Part shown: in pieces, positions 6,603 to 7,571 of the stretch | Numbering within the stretch: the first letter of the stretch is position 1 | How the letters are laid out: every line of letters starts with the position of its first letter | NCBI GenBank assembly: GCA_016206635.1 | Contig: JACQRF010000138.1 | Coordinates: 1-7,571, forward strand | Reading direction: 5' to 3' | DNA length: 7,571 nt | Source: Candidatus Omnitrophota bacterium | Lineage (GTDB): Bacteria > Omnitrophota > Gorgyraeia > 1-14-0-20-64-10 > JACQQZ01 | Translations under genes and position numbers: made by a program | Notes under the pieces: model-generated | Seen by the model: the letters and a program-made list of their open reading frames with translations, nothing else | What the model was told of the DNA's origin: nothing | Database searches by the model: none

Positions 6603-7571
6603 TCACGCGAACCGCCGGCTCACCCGGCGGTACGTCTGGTTGTTCCGCAAGATCTCTTGCCCCACTGCGTCGGCGATGGTCTTGCTGTGGCGCAGCAGAA
6701 ACTCGGTCCCGGAGCGCGGGTCGATGGCGTTGATGTTGAAGACGACTGCCACCCCGGGGCTCGCGGGCTCGCGGAGCCCCCGCCCGCTGTTGATCTCCTC
6801 CAGCAGCGCCCGGTTCTGCTGCGTGGCCCGGCGGTTCACCACGAACTCTCCGGGCTCGAGCATCGCCAGGACCTCGCCGCCGGCCTGGAACCGCTGGACG
6901 AGGCCGCCCTGGTGCTGCCGGGGGATCGAACGCGCGGCGGAGATCGTCGGGCCGATGAACCCGGAGGAGATGTCGAGGGCTCTCAGGAGGAACGATCCGC
7001 CCGGGATGGCGTTGAGCAGGAGCAGTATCGGAATCCACACCAGGAGGTGGGCGATCAGCTGCGACACCATCGAGACGAACGCCTGCACGATGCTGCGGCC
7101 CAGGTCCTTCAGGAAGTTCTTGAACTTGCCGCCGTGCAGGATGAAGTTCTCGACGGACCGGGCGATGCCGGCCTCCATGTTGCGGAAGAACCCGATGAAG
7201 CTGTTGGCGAAGAACTTGCCCAGGTCCAGCGACTCCTTGACGAACGACTGGAACGTCTCCCGGAAGGAGGCGAGGAACCCCCGGGCGATGCCGGCCCCCT
7301 CGCCGGGGCTGAGCAGCCGCTTGAATTCCTGGATGAATCGCCGGACCTCGCCCAGGGCGCTCTGGAAGGGCGCTCCGGCGCCTCGGCCCTTGCCCGCCAG
7401 GGCGTCCATGGCCTGCTGCCCGAATTGATCGACGCGCTGCGCTCCCTCCACCACGGACCGGCCGACCTGGGTCTGCAGGGCGCGGACGCTCTCGGCGATC
7501 TGGCGGAACTGTCGCCCGCCCAAGCGGTCAGGGAGCTTCCCCAGCAGCTCGTAGAACGACTGCGCAGCCGC
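6603..7571 (-). CDS. Tape measure protein, C-terminal part (cut by right window edge)
   Basis: This is the C-terminal 322 residues of a phage tail tape measure protein. Such proteins set tail length and are ejected through the tail into the host envelope during infection. The frame is open to the right edge; a TTG at 7523 is just an internal Leu codon, since sensible protein (AAAQSFYELLGKLPDR) precedes it. Residues from about 95 to 175 (counted from the edge) form amphipathic helices resembling the lambda tape-measure C-terminal domain (GKFFANSFIGFFRNMEAGI and onwards). A strongly hydrophobic segment, IAHLLVWIPILLLL, follows at about residues 173-186. Then come two hallmarks of this family's C-terminus: the GGEVLAMLEPGEFVVNRRA motif at about 231-249, and a final beta/alpha stretch (VVFNINAIDPRSGTEFLLR) followed by a basic tail. 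It ends in TGA one base before the DUF2460 start. The family call is firm; the N-terminal part is not in view. Confidence 0.88.
   Translation of the reverse strand, partial: AAAQSFYELLGKLPDRLGGRQFRQIAESVRALQTQVGRSVVEGAQRVDQFGQQAMDALAGKGRGAGAPFQSALGEVRRFIQEFKRLLSPGEGAGIARGFLASFRETFQSFVKESLDLGKFFANSFIGFFRNMEAGIARSVENFILHGGKFKNFLKDLGRSIVQAFVSMVSQLIAHLLVWIPILLLLNAIPGGSFLLRALDISSGFIGPTISAARSIPRQHQGGLVQRFQAGGEVLAMLEPGEFVVNRRATQQNRALLEEINSGRGLREPASPGVAVVFNINAIDPRSGTEFLLRHSKTIADAVGQEILRNNQTYRRVSRRFA
6611..6631 (-). promoter_or_regulatory. Perfect 8-bp hairpin just before the DUF2460 start codon
   Basis: On the minus strand the arms ACCGCCGG (6631-6624) and CCGGCGGT (6618-6611) are exact inverse complements around the 5-nt loop GTGAG. 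The hairpin lies in the last codons of the tape measure gene and ends 9 nt before the DUF2460 ATG at 6601. The string GGTGAG at the top of the hairpin matches part of the extended Shine-Dalgarno consensus, and no other ribosome binding site is visible before that ATG. It could tune translation of the downstream gene. It could equally follow from the arginine codons (CGC CGG and CGG CGG) that encode the arms. The structure is seen directly; the regulatory role is inference. Confidence 0.35.

Noticed and set aside
6603..7523. A start of the tape measure gene at TTG 7523
   Set aside because: The frame is open and protein-like to the window edge, there is no ribosome binding site there, and tape measure proteins are much longer. 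The gene is simply cut by the window.

Overview
The window is a tightly packed tail region of a double-stranded DNA tailed phage or prophage, most likely a siphovirus with a long non-contractile tail. Every supported gene lies on the minus strand and reads from the right edge to the left edge. The base composition is high in G+C (about two thirds by eye), and the codon use avoids TTA, CTA and TCA. This points to a high-GC bacterial host, but no gene identifies the host. No integrase, att site, tRNA or host gene is present, so a free phage, a prophage or a remnant cannot be told apart.

Layout in the order of transcription: (1) the C-terminal part of a tape measure protein, cut by the right edge; (2) a DUF2460 distal-tail protein; (3) a DUF2163 / BR0599-type tail hub protein with four cysteines, like lambda gpL; (4) an NlpC/P60-type peptidase, the counterpart of the lambda gpK peptidase domain, whose usual catalytic histidine appears to be a serine; (5) a large J-like tail tip / host-specificity protein with a glycine-rich hydrophobic N-terminus, tail-tip domains, two fibronectin III-like domains and two beta-rich C-terminal modules; (6) a separate trimeric-type tail fibre protein; (7) a small protein of unknown function; (8) a small membrane protein, cut by the left edge.

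The order tape measure, DUF2460, DUF2163, NlpC/P60, tail tip is the classical order of lambda (H-M-L-K-I-J) and of Rhodobacter-type gene transfer agents (g11 to g15). The J-like protein has no room for the TIM-barrel of gene transfer agent g15 and carries FN3-like domains, so an ordinary phage tail is more likely than a gene transfer agent.

The genes touch or overlap throughout. From right to left the junctions are a 1-nt gap, 1-nt overlap (TGATG), 4-nt overlap (ATGA), 11-nt overlap, 3-nt gap, ATGA and ATGA. This indicates one polycistronic message with translational coupling. No promoter or terminator is visible and no gene-free stretch exceeds a few bases. I see no hidden defence system, CRISPR array, insertion sequence or RNA gene. 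The points most worth a second look are the altered peptidase active site, the conserved-looking cysteine set of the hub, the I-to-J fusion, the receptor-binding modules, a perfect hairpin at the tape measure/DUF2460 junction and the two unknown genes at the left end.
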